DNA of 64,000 nt from Symbiotaphrina buchneri (lineage: Eukaryota; Ascomycota; Symbiotaphrinales; Symbiotaphrinaceae), in assembly GCA_001599915.1 (NCBI GenBank), contig BCIG01000005.1, forward strand, positions 576,725 to 640,724, read 5' to 3'. The first letter of the stretch is position 1; every line of letters begins with the position of its first letter. Position numbers and translations under genes: made by a program. Positions 1-12,001 of the stretch are shown here, in pieces. The notes below the pieces were generated by a model. That model had not been told where the DNA came from. It did no database searches and saw nothing but the letters and a program-made list of their open reading frames with translations.

Positions 1-2421
1 CATGTCGTACCAACGCAGCTCTTGACTGTCCTCAAACTCTTCGCGTAGGCGTGACCGCTTTCCATGCCGGCGTCTATGAGTGCCTTCCAGATGTGAGGCA
101 AATCTTGCTTCTTCGCACCGAACATGTCAATCCTCTGACCTCCTGTGATCTTCGTGTACAGGTTATACTTCTTTGCTACTGTGCCAATAGCGATGAGTTT
201 GTCCGGAGTGATCTCGCCGCCAGCAACCCTGGGGATGACCGAGAAGGTACCGTTACGCTGTATATTGGCAAGGAACCTATCATTGGTATCCTGCAGACCA
301 TTGAGGCTTTTGTCCATGATGTGTTTGTTGAACGTTGAAGCTAATATTGACCCGATAACTGGTTTGCAAGCTTCACACCCAAGAGATTCAGGATCTTTCC
401 CTGCAACATTCATCACTTCCTTGAACGTCTGCAGCTTCTTGACGTATATGATATTGAACAGATCCGCACGAGAATGGGCGAAGTGGGGGCATACTTCAGA
501 ACGGTCAGCATGGTCGCAGAAGCCACACCCTTACACAAGGACTCACGGTTATTGGAGATCTCAGCCCCCATAGCCTTCATCTGCTTGTTGAAGATCGACT
601 GGACTAGTGGCATACAACCACCGCACCCAGTGCCAGCCTTGGTGCACGACTTGACGTCCCCGATACTTTTGCATGTTCCATCCTTCACATTCTTGACCAC
701 ATCACCCTTGGTAACGTTGTGACAGGAGCAAATCTGGGTGTCATCGTCGCTGTTTGACAGTCAATTGGTGTTAAGCCGCGGCGAATCAAACAACTCACAG
801 ATCATCATCGTCGTCATCTCCACCTTTTGACGCCCCCAATATCAATTGGCTCGGCGGTATCTCCAAGGGCTTCTGATTCTTGACCATGGGGACCAGCTTC
901 ACGTAATCCTTCGTGTCACCGATCATCATTCCTCCAAGCAAGTACTTGCCATCGAGGGTGAAGAGATACTTCTTGTAGACAGCTTGGAAAGGATCTTTAT
1001 AAGTCAAAGCTTTGACGGGCGGCGGTGGAGGGCCATCCGTTATTCTCTTGACCTGATCTTCAGAACCACGGGCACCCTCTTTTCGGAGACCGTGGCGACG
1101 TACTGGTAAGTCTTTCGGCCCGTCACGGTCAGCAAAGAAGTCACCGAAGCTTGCCACTTCGACGCCTAGAAGCTTTAGCTTTGTGCTCAGGTCTGGTCTC
1201 TTGAACTTCCGCGGCGAGTGAGCTTTTGCCTGTGTAAGGTTGAAAGCGAGGACGTCGGCCATTTCAATTCCCGGGGCGATTAGGCCGAATGTCTGGTTCT
1301 CCCAGCTGGCACACTCGCCAATGGCGTATATATCTGGAATGTTCGTTGAGAGGTCCTCAGTTACCACAATTCCACCCCCACGCTCCGCGCATTTGATTCC
1401 TGCCTTTCGTGCCAACTCGTCGCGGGCTCTGATTCCAATCTGCAAACGTCAGTCTCCAGGGAAGGTCAATCGCTCGGGCAGGCATACTGCGAAGCATATG
1501 CATGTAGTATCCATCTTCTCGCCGTCCTCGAATGTCACTCCCTTGACCTTGTTCTCCTCATCCACATCGATCTTGCCCACACGCTTGCCCAACATCACAT
1601 CGACCCCGAGATTCCGGACCTGTTCAACGACGAGACCTCCGGCGTCTCCGTCAAGTTGCCTGCTAAGTACCCATCGGTTACGCTCAATAAGCTTGACCTT
1701 CTTGAACTCCTCCAAATCCATCATAGCCTTGGCGGCTTCGAGGCCGAGAAGACCGCCACCGACGACAGTGCCGGTGGTGCCCTTGATTCCCGGCCGCGAG
1801 CTGTACTCAATCATCTTCTCCAGATCACCAATCGTCCTGTAGACGAAGACACCCTGGGCATCGTGACCAGGGGTGTGCCTTGGTAAGACCGCGTCCGAGC
1901 CAGTTGCCAGGACGAGAATATCGTATGCGACCGTTTCACCGCTGGAGGTTAGGACAACCTTGTTCTCGGGTCGGATCTCCGTCACGATCGTGTTCAGATG
2001 GTAAGTGAGCGCCCCGGTTGGGTGTTGAGTATACTAGGGCAGAGTCAGTGATGCTTGATTCCTCTCAAATCTCCCACTGCTTCGCTCACCCATTCAAGCT
2101 GATTCAAATAAAGATTCTCCACTTTCCGATGCTGGAAAAAGGATGTCAATCCCACGCGATTATACGCAAGATGAGGCTCCTCTCCAATGACAACGATATC
2201 GTACTCTCTTCGTTTGGCATCGAGCTTGGTCAACTTTTCACTGATAGAGCGCCCTCGTATTAGCATTAACATGCTTGGAAGCAATCTGAGACGTACATAG
2301 AAGATATGCCGACCATGCCCAAGCCCACAACCACCACCTTCTTTCTTTGATCTTGAGGCTTAGGGACATTTTCCTCATGAGACTGGCCGTTCACACCGTT
2401 GACCTCTGTTGCACTCGCCAT
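1..2421 (-). CDS. niiA: Nitrite reductase [NAD(P)H], C-terminus beyond the window edge
   Basis: Reduces nitrite to ammonium in the cytosol, the second step of nitrate assimilation. Start ATG is at 2419-2421. Exons (minus): 2421-2297, 2240-2090, 2033-1488, 1439-799, 749-547, 493-<1; these give about 719 residues in one frame. In order are an N-terminal FAD/NAD(P)H pyridine-nucleotide reductase domain ([10 protein letters not shown] near residue 30, [10 protein letters not shown], then IGECASW), an acidic linker, a BFD-like [2Fe-2S] segment with CSC and CGGC (about residues 490-525), a GCEACKP segment, and the start of the siroheme/4Fe-4S ferredoxin-like half. The siroheme-binding end lies beyond base 1. 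All five introns are 48-56 bases. The gene follows niaD in the same direction, which is what one expects for co-regulation by NirA and AreA. Identification is secure from the domain order. Confidence 0.95.
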
Positions 2422-2788
2422 CCTTGCTGAAAACCTGAGGGTCCGTAGACCTCGATAGATTGGCACCGCACAAGTGCAGGTAAAGCAAACGCAAGGGAAG
2501 GCAGAATAAATCACAACACAGAGAGATCAGAGGGCGGGAGAGAGAAGAGGTATGCTTTCAATTGCAGCTATGGAAGGTCTGGAGGTCCGAAAAGGCCCGT
2601 AAGTACATAATTGAACAATAGGGATAAAGTCAGGCCATGCCACCTGCGGGCCATGCCATCAGCCAAGGGCTGGAGCTTGTATAGAGGAGCATCACCGAGG
2701 AAATGCAAGTGCAGAGCTGTTACGTATGGACGACAGCAGAAACGCCGTCCGCGCCTTCGTTTCTTGCTCGTCCATCTGCGCGGATCCT

Positions 2789-2868
2789 GATAAGAAAAAA
2801 TTGAACGGTCGATGATTGGTGCATCGTGGTTCCGATAAGGTCACGACGATCCCATCGGGCCACTATCT
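2789..2868. promoter_or_regulatory. Cluster of three GATA (AreA/NIT2-type) sites
   Basis: TGATAA at 2789-2794, CGATAA at 2833-2838 and, on the minus strand, AGATAG at 2863-2868 all match HGATAR, the site of the nitrogen-metabolite activator AreA/NIT2. Three sites in 80 bases beside a NirA box fit dual control by nitrate and nitrogen status. Confidence 0.45.
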
Positions 2869-2910
2869 TAAGCTCGTTAGGTTATGCTTGTCTTGCTTTT
2901 GCAGCGCTAC

Positions 2911-2918
2911 CTCCGCGG
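2911..2918 (+). promoter_or_regulatory. NirA-type nitrate activator site, CTCCGCGG
   Basis: The octamer CTCCGCGG matches the Aspergillus NirA consensus CTCCGHGG exactly. It lies about 490 bases upstream of the niiA start and next to GATA sites. Binding is inferred from the motif and its place between niaD and niiA. Confidence 0.55.
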
Positions 2919-3232
2919 GTGCTTCCTGACCCTGCCTCGTACCTGGGGACGCATTAAAGCTTGCCCTCCACCACAAGCCCCAGTAATACGAAGTAGTCAA
3001 TCTCAACACAGTAATTGTTTGCTATGTTCTGGTTTTGTATTGTCCAAGATGGTCTATGAATATTTTATCGCCATCATCCATTGTAAAAAAAGTTTTACCA
3101 CCAAATCCAGTACCGAAAACAATATGCCTTTCCTGCCCCTATCCAAATCAGGGGTCAATAACTCCCGCGCTAAATGCTTGCAATGCCTTCCTCAACCTAT
3201 ACCGACAACTCCCAGCACGTGAAATGGTTCCC

Positions 3233-6076
3233 CTAGAAAAACACGAGATCCGAGTCTTTCCAGCCCTGCTCGAGTAAAGCCTTGTGCATGCTCTTTTCCA
3301 ACGCTTCTGGACCGCATATCAGTACCAGCGACTCGTCATCTTTCTCACAATGTTCTTTGACAAGTTCGCCGTTGATCCGTCCCCGTAGACCTGCCCAGTC
3401 TTCCGGCGCCTTGGTAAGCGTATAGAGCAACTTGCACCGATCCTCGTTATTAGAAGCAAAGGCGTCCAGCTCTTCTTTACAGAGAATATCCTCGACCAGC
3501 CTGTTGCCGTCAATGACGACGCAGCGAGTCTTATCCTCTGGATTCTGCATGACAGCTCTGAACACCTGGAAGATCGGAGTAATACCGCTACCACCGCAGA
3601 TCATTATGAAGCGCTTCACTTTTCGCTCCACCTGGTTGATCGTACACCGACCATGTCCGAGGTATTCGAACTTCCCAATAGGCCCTTTGAAGTCGACAGC
3701 ATGGCCAATGGGTAATGAGTCTAGAGCCTGGGTCATCTTCCCTCCTTTTACCTCTTTCGTGTCGAAGTAAACCTTGACCAGCACGTCCAGCCGACCTTTC
3801 TGCGAGGTCTCACTAATTGGGGTATAAGACCTGATGATTGCTTCCCTTGTCACAGGCTCCCGTAGTCGGATCATGAGATGTTGGCCAACAGGAAGACCAA
3901 GGGTTTGTTCCTTGTGCTCAAGCTTGAACTGGAAGATCCGCGTGTCCCATGATACAATTTCTTTCTTATCAAGAGTGGCGTGCCTCCAGTTACGAGGGTC
4001 AAGGAACGTATCCCGTTTCTCATTCGGGTCGTCGCTGGCGGTGTCGCCCTCCGCGAGGACCGTTCTTGCTGCCTCGTCTAGAGAACCGATGTGGTAGTTG
4101 GGCATCATAGCTTTCGCCGTTTCGCTGTCTGCGAGAGAATTAGCGGAGTCTCTGGCTTTGATTGTCATGACGCAAAGTGTCAACTTACGGATGGCCATGA
4201 ACTCATCGGTAGCGTCCAGACCTGCGGCAGAGATGATACTTTGTGCACCGCCTGGATGCTCTTTCAGGAAACCTGTTCCATCATATACCTCTCCCTTGAC
4301 GACAAACCAGGGGTTCTCCTTCTGATCATGCTTCCTGAGTTCGTCGATGGTTATCAGACGGTCAACCCCAGGCTTTGTCATCTTAATTTCCACTGTAGTT
4401 GCTTCTACAGGCATCATCGACTCCTCGCCTCCCAACTTGTCGCCCCAAAAACCGTTTGAAAGATTGCCTCCGCTCTTCTTGACCCGCTCCATCCAGCCTC
4501 CTGGTTGAAGGGCGGGTTGAGTTGGATGTTCAACCCGCAAATTATCACCTTCGTGGAGGATGGCTACCCTGTACCAAGGGTTATTCATCATTCCGAGGAC
4601 GCTCCAATACATGTCTCTAGGCTGGATATTCATGCTTTCGTCCATGGCTCGGACCAAGATGGCGTCCGCACTTTCGAGATCGACGACTGCGATCTCAAGA
4701 GACCATTGGACCCAACAGAAGGAATTCTCCCTCCACCACATATCAATCTTCCCGCCGTATAACGTCTGTTCAGTCTCTCGGTAAGCGTCTTCGCCATAAT
4801 ATATATCGGCGAGCCTCCAATTCTTTCCTTTATCGAGGGATATCTCGACTCTGGTGATTCTTCTTCCACCTCCACCGTAGGCATAGCCTCGGGCCCTGTA
4901 CGTTTCTGGTCCATCTACGAGCGGCAACTTTTCTTCATGAGCGGGGTAGACAATGGCGGAGTTAGTGCTGAGATCATAGATAGCATAACGTTCATCTTTC
5001 CACCAACTGGGGTTGTTCGCAGACTCCTCCGGGCTGACCATGGTCCTGATCCTTGTCAACTTTGCCGACAGACATATTTGAGTGGGGGCGGCTTACGGTA
5101 GCACACGGTTATCATATATATGGTACCAATTATCACTGGGCTCTGCAGTCAGAATGAGCTTTTTGAGCCACTTGACACTGCGGCCACCAATCTGGCCTGG
5201 CACGACAGCCCGGACAGGCTTTCCATGGTCGGGCCGCAATATCTCTCCGTTCATCTTGTAGGCAAGCATAATGCCCCTGTTGCGGTCCAGAGCCCAGTTA
5301 AGCTTCACCGAGGTGCCATAATAACCGTTCGGCTATGCAAGATTAGCACTGATCATCTTCTGAGTGTCAGTGGGGAAGTACAAGCTGGTCCGCGCCTTCC
5401 ATACAGACGAATTTGGCGTTCCTGAGTGGTTTTGCTCGTTTGATAACCTCACGCATTTCCACCCCAGTAAATAATGCGGTAGATAGGCCGGCAGCACCCC
5501 AGGAAAAGCCCTTGCTCTTTCTGACCATGTTCTGTTCCTTGCGCCTGTTGCCAGCACAGACTAAGGTAATGGGATAGGTCAATTGATCATACTCGGACAT
5601 GAGCTGCCTCAGTGACAGTGTGAATGGCTTCTCAACAAGTCTACAGGAAGCATGGTCAGTGCTGGATGCAGTGATAGGGGCATATCTACGGACCCTTCCA
5701 CAGAAAATTCCCAGTCCATGATCTCTTCATCAGGAACCTGTGGGACCGGCCCATGATTCCGCACATAGAACAATTCCGGACTTGTCAGAAATCCTTCATC
5801 GTACAGAGCACTGAGTGGGGCCTCGACATTGAAGGGATGGACACCCGTTAATCGTATCAGTCTCGGGTCTCGTGGAACATGATGGTCCGGTGTGTTCTTG
5901 TCGAGATCGAGGACTTCTGTTGGGATCGTGGATGGTGGCGGAAGAGGAATGGAGGGAGCATCTCTTGAGGGTGAATCAGAGACGTTGTCTTCTGTGTCTG
6001 GAGGTGTAGGGGGCCGTTGTACAGCGGGCCCTTCGCTGTCTTTTTTCAGACCACCGTCCAGAGGAATGGCGCTCAT
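3233..6076 (-). CDS. niaD: Assimilatory nitrate reductase [NADPH]
   Basis: Reduces nitrate to nitrite in the cytosol. Exons (minus): 6076-5694, 5640-5382, 5332-5097, 5045-4189, 4128-3233; product 876 residues, the usual size for fungal NiaD. The ATG at 6074-6076 (MSAIPLDGG) was chosen; an upstream in-frame codon at 6100 is TTG. A disordered Pro-rich N-terminus leads into the molybdopterin domain (molybdenum-ligand Cys near residue 156 in VCAGNRRKEQN; RPDHGKPVRAVVPGQIGGRS), the dimerisation domain (NPWYRV), a cytochrome b5 haem domain (EHPGGAQ near residue 555) and an FAD/NADPH reductase domain (RSYTP, GGSGITP, CGPEALE). Intron 4129-4188 interrupts the b5 domain, is 60 bases long and contains no stop in frame. 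The first intron uses a weaker donor, GTCCGT, chosen because it restores EGLVEKP. The gene lies upstream of niiA on the same strand. Confidence 0.96.
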
Positions 6077-6869
6077 GACAAGGGGCTGTCTCTCAAGCAA
6101 TGTTTCATCAAATCCGCTCCAAATTAATTGTTTAAGAATGACAAGGTAAGATAGATGCTATGCAGTTGAAGAGAAAAGAGCCAAAATGTGTGGAGAGAGG
6201 CGGCCAGTCTGCGACAACAATAATGCAACATGAGGCCACGGGCCCTACAGAAGAACCTGGGTTCATCGTGGGCCCATGCGTGAAAGGACAATAATGTTTC
6301 GCCATGGCTTCTTTCCAAGTTCAAAGACCGCCCAATGACAGATGGGGTAAGATTGGCAAGACGGGCAAGGCCATTTTGGTTTTGGATGGGTCGTTTCGAG
6401 ATAAGGGACAGACTGGGAAGGCGATGCTGCCGAACTTTTTCTCCCTTTGAAGCCGAGGAGAAAGACGAGCAAAGATGATGTCGGCCCACTAACTTTGTAA
6501 GGCACCACCTTATCTTAGCGTATTGATAAGAGTTACCACCAAATAGGGTCATGTCCGCCATTCCGAAAAGATCTAGTTCGAGTCACTAGGGTCACGATAA
6601 AAAAAGGGGCCGAGGAGTTGCAGCAAATGTCAAGCTGATGCTGGACCCTAAGCTAAGGCAGGTTCTTCTGCCTGGGTAGGCTACGGTAGACACCGGCGGA
6701 GCAGGACTCTAGATGTTCTAACGTTCGTTTTGAAGACTTCCAAAAGTCCTTTCTCCGCATTTCGGAACATCTCCGCTCAAATGCTGGCTTCGGTCCCTTC
6801 TTGCTAACCCGCTTACGTACGTGCGGCTCGCCGCCTGGGGATCTCGCCTGGCACATGTCTTCCTTTCTC
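6077..6869 (-). promoter_or_regulatory. niaD upstream region with GATA sites
   Basis: This gap lies between the niaD start and the caleosin stop. HGATAR motifs occur at 6149-6154, 6399-6404, 6510-6515 (minus strand), 6524-6529 and 6595-6600. I found no perfect NirA box here. Open frames in it (for example 6124-6561 minus) resemble no family and are taken as chance. Confidence 0.45.
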
Positions 6870-7848
6870 CTACTTCCGCTTTCTCGACTCCCTTTTGGCC
6901 CGCTGCTCCTCGGCGATCTTATAGAAGATGCTGCCATCGAACACTCTTCGGATGTCATCTTTCTTCATCACGCCATCTTCTGGCCAGAGAAGGACATACA
7001 CTCCTAGCCCTGCTTCCGTCAGCATCATACAAGTCATACCAAGGACTTGATCCCTGTCCTCCTTGGGTCGGCCACTCACATTCGAAGAACGTAGCGCTGG
7101 CGCCAAACAAGTCAAAAACAAACATCTGACCGTGCCATGCTCTGAGAAAATCCGTGAATGTCAAGCCACCCTTGTTGTCCTTGTCATATTTGCAGAAGAA
7201 ATCTTCGAACTGTTGAGGTCTGAAGCGTCCTTCGGCATCAAACGTCATGCTGTCGCTGCCATGCTTGAGCCTGTTCATTCGGTGGACATAGATCCGAAAG
7301 AATGGATCTGGGAATATGCTGGGCTGGCTAGGATACGAAAGCCAAAAATTGATGAGGAAAGTACCGAAGGCTGCGAGGAAGAAGTTCCAGCCCAGGTCTC
7401 GAAAGCCCTTGTATGTGTCCAACGGCCAAATTACACCATCTAGGTCGCGGTCAAAGAATTGGGCATGCTGCACGAGAACCTGCACTAGTATTAGGCACGA
7501 TCTCAGCGGCTGATGTAGTGGAGGACGTATGCTTACCAGCTGGTCGGAGTGATCTTTTGCCCAATTATCCTCCGTAGTGCCATTCGGATGCTCATGCGTG
7601 GCGGCCAGCGTAGCTCTGGCGGTACCTGGATCAATCAAGGGATCATCTGGTGTGGGTACATATACTCTCTTCTCGTAGGTCTGCGGGTATTCCTTCAGCG
7701 CGGTGCTATAAGGCTTTCCGGGCGGGTAGTCATCTATCGCCCGGCCTACAAGCTCATAGCCGACGTCGGTCTTTTGCTTGTTCGTAAGATGACCGTTGGT
7801 GGCATTGTTAGGAGCAGCAACATCCGCATAGGTAGGTGATGCACTCAT
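6870..7848 (-). CDS. Caleosin (Ca2+-binding lipid-droplet protein, peroxygenase family)
   Basis: Caleosins sit on lipid droplets or ER membranes, bind calcium and often act as haem peroxygenases. Exons (minus): 7848-7537, 7479-7080, 7009-6870; 283 residues, ATG at 7846-7848. The single EF-hand is FDRDLDGVIWPLDTYKGF (about residues 120-137), followed by the hydrophobic, Pro-containing membrane segment and the conserved C-terminal block FFEWLGVYVLLWPEDG and DIRRVFDGSIFY; the basic tail ends in RESRKRK. The junction of exons 2 and 3 was fixed because it regenerates FFEWLGVYVLL. The first intron (7480-7536, 57 bases) has no stop in frame, so an intron-retaining mRNA would still be open. The 3' end lies about 790 bases upstream of niaD; nothing shows a functional link. 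Confidence 0.92.
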
Positions 7849-8566
7849 TGTGCCGTGTTTGAGCTCCTGTGCGTAACGATCTTGCAGGATTTCAGTGCGA
7901 GATGGCTGTGTATCTTATTGTGTAGAACTGAGATCCTAATGTTCAAAGGACGAAGGAAAATGGAGAATGGAGAATGGATGGCGGAGGATATCCTACATGG
8001 GAGCTTGTTGGGAGAACTGTCTCAGTACGAAGCAGGACCGTCCCTGTGTTTTCGTGCCTGTGACCTCATTGGTACTTTACTTTTGCATGTGAAACTCGTC
8101 TAACAATAGGAAGCAGAAGTTAAGTTTGACTTCTAACGGCGGATGCTGTCCCTGAGCCAATAATGGGCAGTCTCATTCAATCTCACGCTTCCGAGAAGTG
8201 AGCTAGGACATAGTAATTGCATCGGATTATTTGGAAGCAACTTGATTGGCAGAAGCCTGGAATATAATGTTCTGGAGAGAAAAGTCAGACTTCGGGGCCA
8301 GCGATATGGCATCGCATCCATGACATTTCTAAATTCTCTAACTACGTAGAAGAACACCGATCTATGATGGTCGTAAAGTAGTAGCTAATGAGAAGAAACG
8401 CGGAAATGGTCGTCAGCATGCCAACCGCTTTGCCGTAACCACAATGGGACCTTCCTCAAGGCACAACATCGCTAAAACATATCGTTTTACCATGCACCCA
8501 AAGCCCCAGACCGTCAACACATGGGAGAATGATCGTCACTTAAAGAAACCAAGACAAATGCTGTGA
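7849..8566. other. Intergenic, caleosin 5' flank and hsp110 3' flank
   Basis: No coding signal recognised. Both neighbours run on the minus strand, so this should hold the caleosin promoter and the hsp110 3' UTR. Confidence 0.5.
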
Positions 8567-11030
8567 TTAAGCCTTCTGCTTATCCGCTGGCTCCTCCACA
8601 CTGTCAGGCTTGGCGGCCTCATCGGTGGCATCCTTCATCTCCGCATCTTTGCTCTCCTTCGGCCCTTCTTGTTGCTTCTTTTCATCTTCCGCCCGTTTCT
8701 TCGCCTCGAGCTCAGCACGCTTGGCCGCGGCAGCTTCTTCTTGTGCCTTTAGCGCAGCTTGTCGCTCGGCCTCGATCTTGTCCTGGTATCGCTGGATGAT
8801 GGGTCCTGCGACGAAGCGGATCTCGTCGATCTTAGCGACATAGACGGCCTTTGTGGTGTCCTCGCCCTCATCGTACAGCCAGTCCTGGAACGTGCGTTAG
8901 TCATGCAAGTAGATTGATAAAGCATACTAGAACCTACCTCTGCCTGCTCTAGTTTTTCGCGGAGCTTGGCCTTTTCCTCGTCGCTGGCAAACTCGGCATA
9001 CTTGTCCTTGAGATGGCCTCGGAGTTCATAGATGAACGACTCGAGTTCGTTCTTCTTTTCTTCCGTATCAGCCACAAGCTTGTCCTCCATGAACATTGCG
9101 TTCTCCTGCTCGGCAGCGGCAGCCTTGGTGGCATCATCGAGCGATGCAGTTCCGGCCACAAGTGGGAGGTCACCCTTCCGAACCTGTTTCTTGACTTTGC
9201 GTGTCTTGACCTTCTTATCCGCGTTACCATCGGCCTGGTCGGTCTCCATCGCCTGCATGTCCCGCGTTAGCGATGTGGCCGTGGCGAGTTTAGTACGCTT
9301 CGCAGCGTGTTCCTCGGTAGAATTGACACGAGAACGAAAATCAAAAGCACCTACATCTGGATCTTTCTTCTCCCCTTCTTTTTCCTCTGGAATTGGCTCT
9401 TCGACCTCTACATCTTCGACATAATAGCCTTGCTCGACATTCAAGACACCGTGCAGGTTGAGTCGTGCCTTCAGTTTGCAGACCATGAATTGATCATCAG
9501 CGTCAACCTTGACGCCCTTGACGGAGAAACGTCCGATCCAGGGGTTGATCTGCCCGGGTAATGATTCAGGCTTGGCATATCTTGCTTCAAGATCGAAAGG
9601 ATGCTTGCGGTAAAAAGTAAGAATCTTGGTGGATGGCATGACATTTCCCTTGTTGAACACTGTCAGACTGGTATCTTCGTCGGGGATATCAGGCGACTGC
9701 TCCCAGGTGAACTCGATTGGGTAGTTGACTATGTCATGGACGGAGAAGTCACGGACACGGAAGACTGGCGAGAGGATAGCGCAGCTGAAAGCGCAGCCAC
9801 GAGCGACGGCCTCATCCTGGTTCAAGGTGAAAGAGAGCGGCTTTCCGAAGAACTGTTGGATACGCTCTTTGAGGGCCGGCACACGGGTGCAACCTCCTAC
9901 GAGCTCGACGACGTCGATATCCTCGGGCTTCAACTTTGCATCTGCCAGAGCCTGCTCCAGGGGCACAACAGCGCGGTCCAAAAGGGGCTTGACCAATTCT
10001 TCCAGCTCTTCACGCTTCATAAACCCGCTGACATCAACATCGTTCATCAAAGACTCGATGTTGATAGGTGCGGAAGCATTGGCGGAGAGGATCTTCTTCA
10101 GCTTCTCGGCAGCAGCCGCGACCCGGACTTTGGCCTTCGGGTTGGTGTTGATGTCAACCTTGAATTTTTCTTTGAACTCCTTGGCAAAGTGGTCCACGAT
10201 GGCCTTGTCAAAGTTACGGCCACCAAAATGACGGTCCCAAGCAGTAGACTTCACTTCGAGCTGCCCTTTCCTAAAGTCGACAATGGCACAAGTGTAGTTG
10301 CTGTGACCGATATCGACAATCGCCACACGACGAGGCTTTTCTTCAGCGGTGGGCAGATCCAGCTTAGTGATACCATAGCCGAGAGCAGTCGCCGTCGTAT
10401 CGTTGATAAGGCGGAGAAGTTTCAGGCCTGCAATATCCGCCGCATCGATGATCGCTCGACGTTGGGCGTCGGTGAACCAAGGAGGTACGCTGACCACAAC
10501 ATCCGATACTGGAAGCTTGAGCTCTGCCGACGCAGTCGCCTTGACCTTGCTCAGGAACATCGAGACAAGCTGCGTCGCTGTGAATTTCCGCTTCTCCCCA
10601 AGATATGTGACCTCCGCGCCAACCTGTCCGTTGATATCCACCAGCGGAGCGGAGACATACTCTTGTTCGATCTGCACATCGGGATCTTGCAACGAGCGTC
10701 CCGCGAGTCTTTTCAGGGAGCTGACGGTGTTCTTAAGGTTGGAGATCTCTTGCGTTTTTGCTGACTCTCCTAGGTATCTGCTCTTGGGGCCGAAACCGAC
10801 AAGCGTCCTGTTCGAGGATGTGTGAGCTCACACTATTCAACCACGGGCGGGAATAGGAAGTGACTTACGGAGTTGCCCGATTAGAAACCTCATTGGTGAT
10901 CTGAGACCAGCAGTGGTGAGCGACAGTCTTTGCAAACAGGCGGAGGCGTACTTACCACATCGACACCACGATTCCTTGCAACCGCGATGACGGTGTTTTG
11001 CGTTCCCAAATCGACGCCTACAACGCTCAT
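8567..11030 (-). CDS. sse1: Hsp110-family chaperone (Sse1/Hsp88 type)
   Basis: Cytosolic Hsp110 acts as nucleotide-exchange factor for Hsp70 and as a holdase. Exons (minus): 11030-10956, 10900-10869, 10807-8938, 8884-8567; 764 residues, close to fungal Hsp88/Sse1. The actin-like ATPase domain starts with VDLGTQNTVIAVA (residue 6 onward); NEVSNRATP, LINDTTATALGYG and VELVGGCTRVPALKE follow. Compared with canonical Hsp70 the substrate-binding part carries a long charged insertion (about residues 500-570), and the tail is rich in Lys, Glu and Ala with no EEVD, both typical of Hsp110. Two small introns near the 5' end split the first ATPase loop, a common arrangement in fungal hsp70/110 genes. 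The start (MSVVGVDLG) is the only good ATG before the nucleotide-binding motif. Confidence 0.95.
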
Positions 11031-12001
11031 CTTTCCAGCAATATGACAAATGAAGGTCGAGTTATTTTAGTATTCAGGTGTGAGTAGGAAATGAAAGTTG
11101 TGCTGGGTGAGTTGGTGTGAAGAGAAAGTTTATGCGTTTGTATGTGGTCGGTGGGTGATTTGTAGCTGCAGTCGTTGGGTGATAAAAGAAAAACCACGTC
11201 AATGCAATTTGCACGGAGGTACTTCGTGGTCCGGTCGAGCCTCTTCTGACTTTGAGCGTGTGGGATTACGGTATTCGGTACTGACTAACACTCTGTAGGA
11301 AGAGTCGTAGGTACCTCACGTACGAAGAAGTAGTAGTTGGGGCTTTGGTGGGAGGGTGGTTCGGACTGTGAAGGCGGGCGACGCCCGTGCTTCGATGGCA
11401 AGCAACTTTTTTCTTAGGTCGAACCTTCTCGCCGTTTCTCGCCTGCGCTTGTTTGCTGCCAATCACTGAATGACGAATGGGTCGGCTGGCCAATAGGAAC
11501 GGCGCCCCTTGACAGTTGGCCTCGCGCTTAAGCAGAGCCTCACGCTATCGATACCAATGGAAACCACGAGCTCCTGATCTCGATATCCAATCGACATGGC
11601 CCACTCAAGGAAAAGGAGTGTCATGGAATCTTCATCGCCCGCCACACTACCAGCGATGCGTACTCCTTCCTACTATCCTCCATATGAACGTAATTCTGTA
11701 CCAATGCTGTATGAGGTAGCCCAGACCTGTGCATGATATCCCTTTAGCCTTCGGAAGATTCGAATATTCTGTACGGAGACGGCGCACTTTATGATCGCGG
11801 GCATCAGGCCTCTCTTTACAATGGTCCTCATGAGCAATCCACGTGTTCTTCGTATCGTTTGAATTTGATAGACTATCTAAGGCAGAAAAGTAGACAACAA
11901 AGGCACGGGAGCAAAGCCGAAGCCATGGAGAAAGCTCTCGGCGACTCGGGCGCTGCAGCAAATTATGTTGGTGAAAGCACGCCCCAGCAGCTGAGTAACC
12001 T
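11031..12001. other. Intergenic, hsp110 promoter and chitin synthase 3' flank
   Basis: No gene recognised. A minimal heat-shock element candidate lies at 11421-11428 (separate entry). Frames such as 11647-11961 (minus) show no family features. Confidence 0.5.
11421..11428. promoter_or_regulatory. Possible minimal heat-shock element (GAAccTTC)
   Basis: GAACCTTC is one inverted pair of nGAAn units, the core of an HSF site, about 390 bases upstream of the hsp110 start. A functional element normally needs three units and I do not see a clean third, so this is weak. Confidence 0.25.

Larger units (their letters stand above)
2422..3232 (-). promoter_or_regulatory. niiA upstream region (also the niaD 3' flank)
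   Basis: This gap of 811 bases separates the niaD stop codon from the niiA start. It holds a perfect NirA box and three HGATAR motifs within 130 bases (listed separately). I see no gene in it; short open frames at 2884-3277 have no recognisable content. Confidence 0.6.

Noticed and set aside
6124-6561. Open frame of 145 codons upstream of niaD
   Set aside because: No homology-like motif; it overlaps GATA sites expected of the niaD promoter.
9601-10764. Open frame of 387 codons antisense to the hsp110 gene
   Set aside because: Long antisense frames are a known by-product of codon bias in Hsp70/110 genes. It has no family motifs, and the sense strand is clearly the gene.
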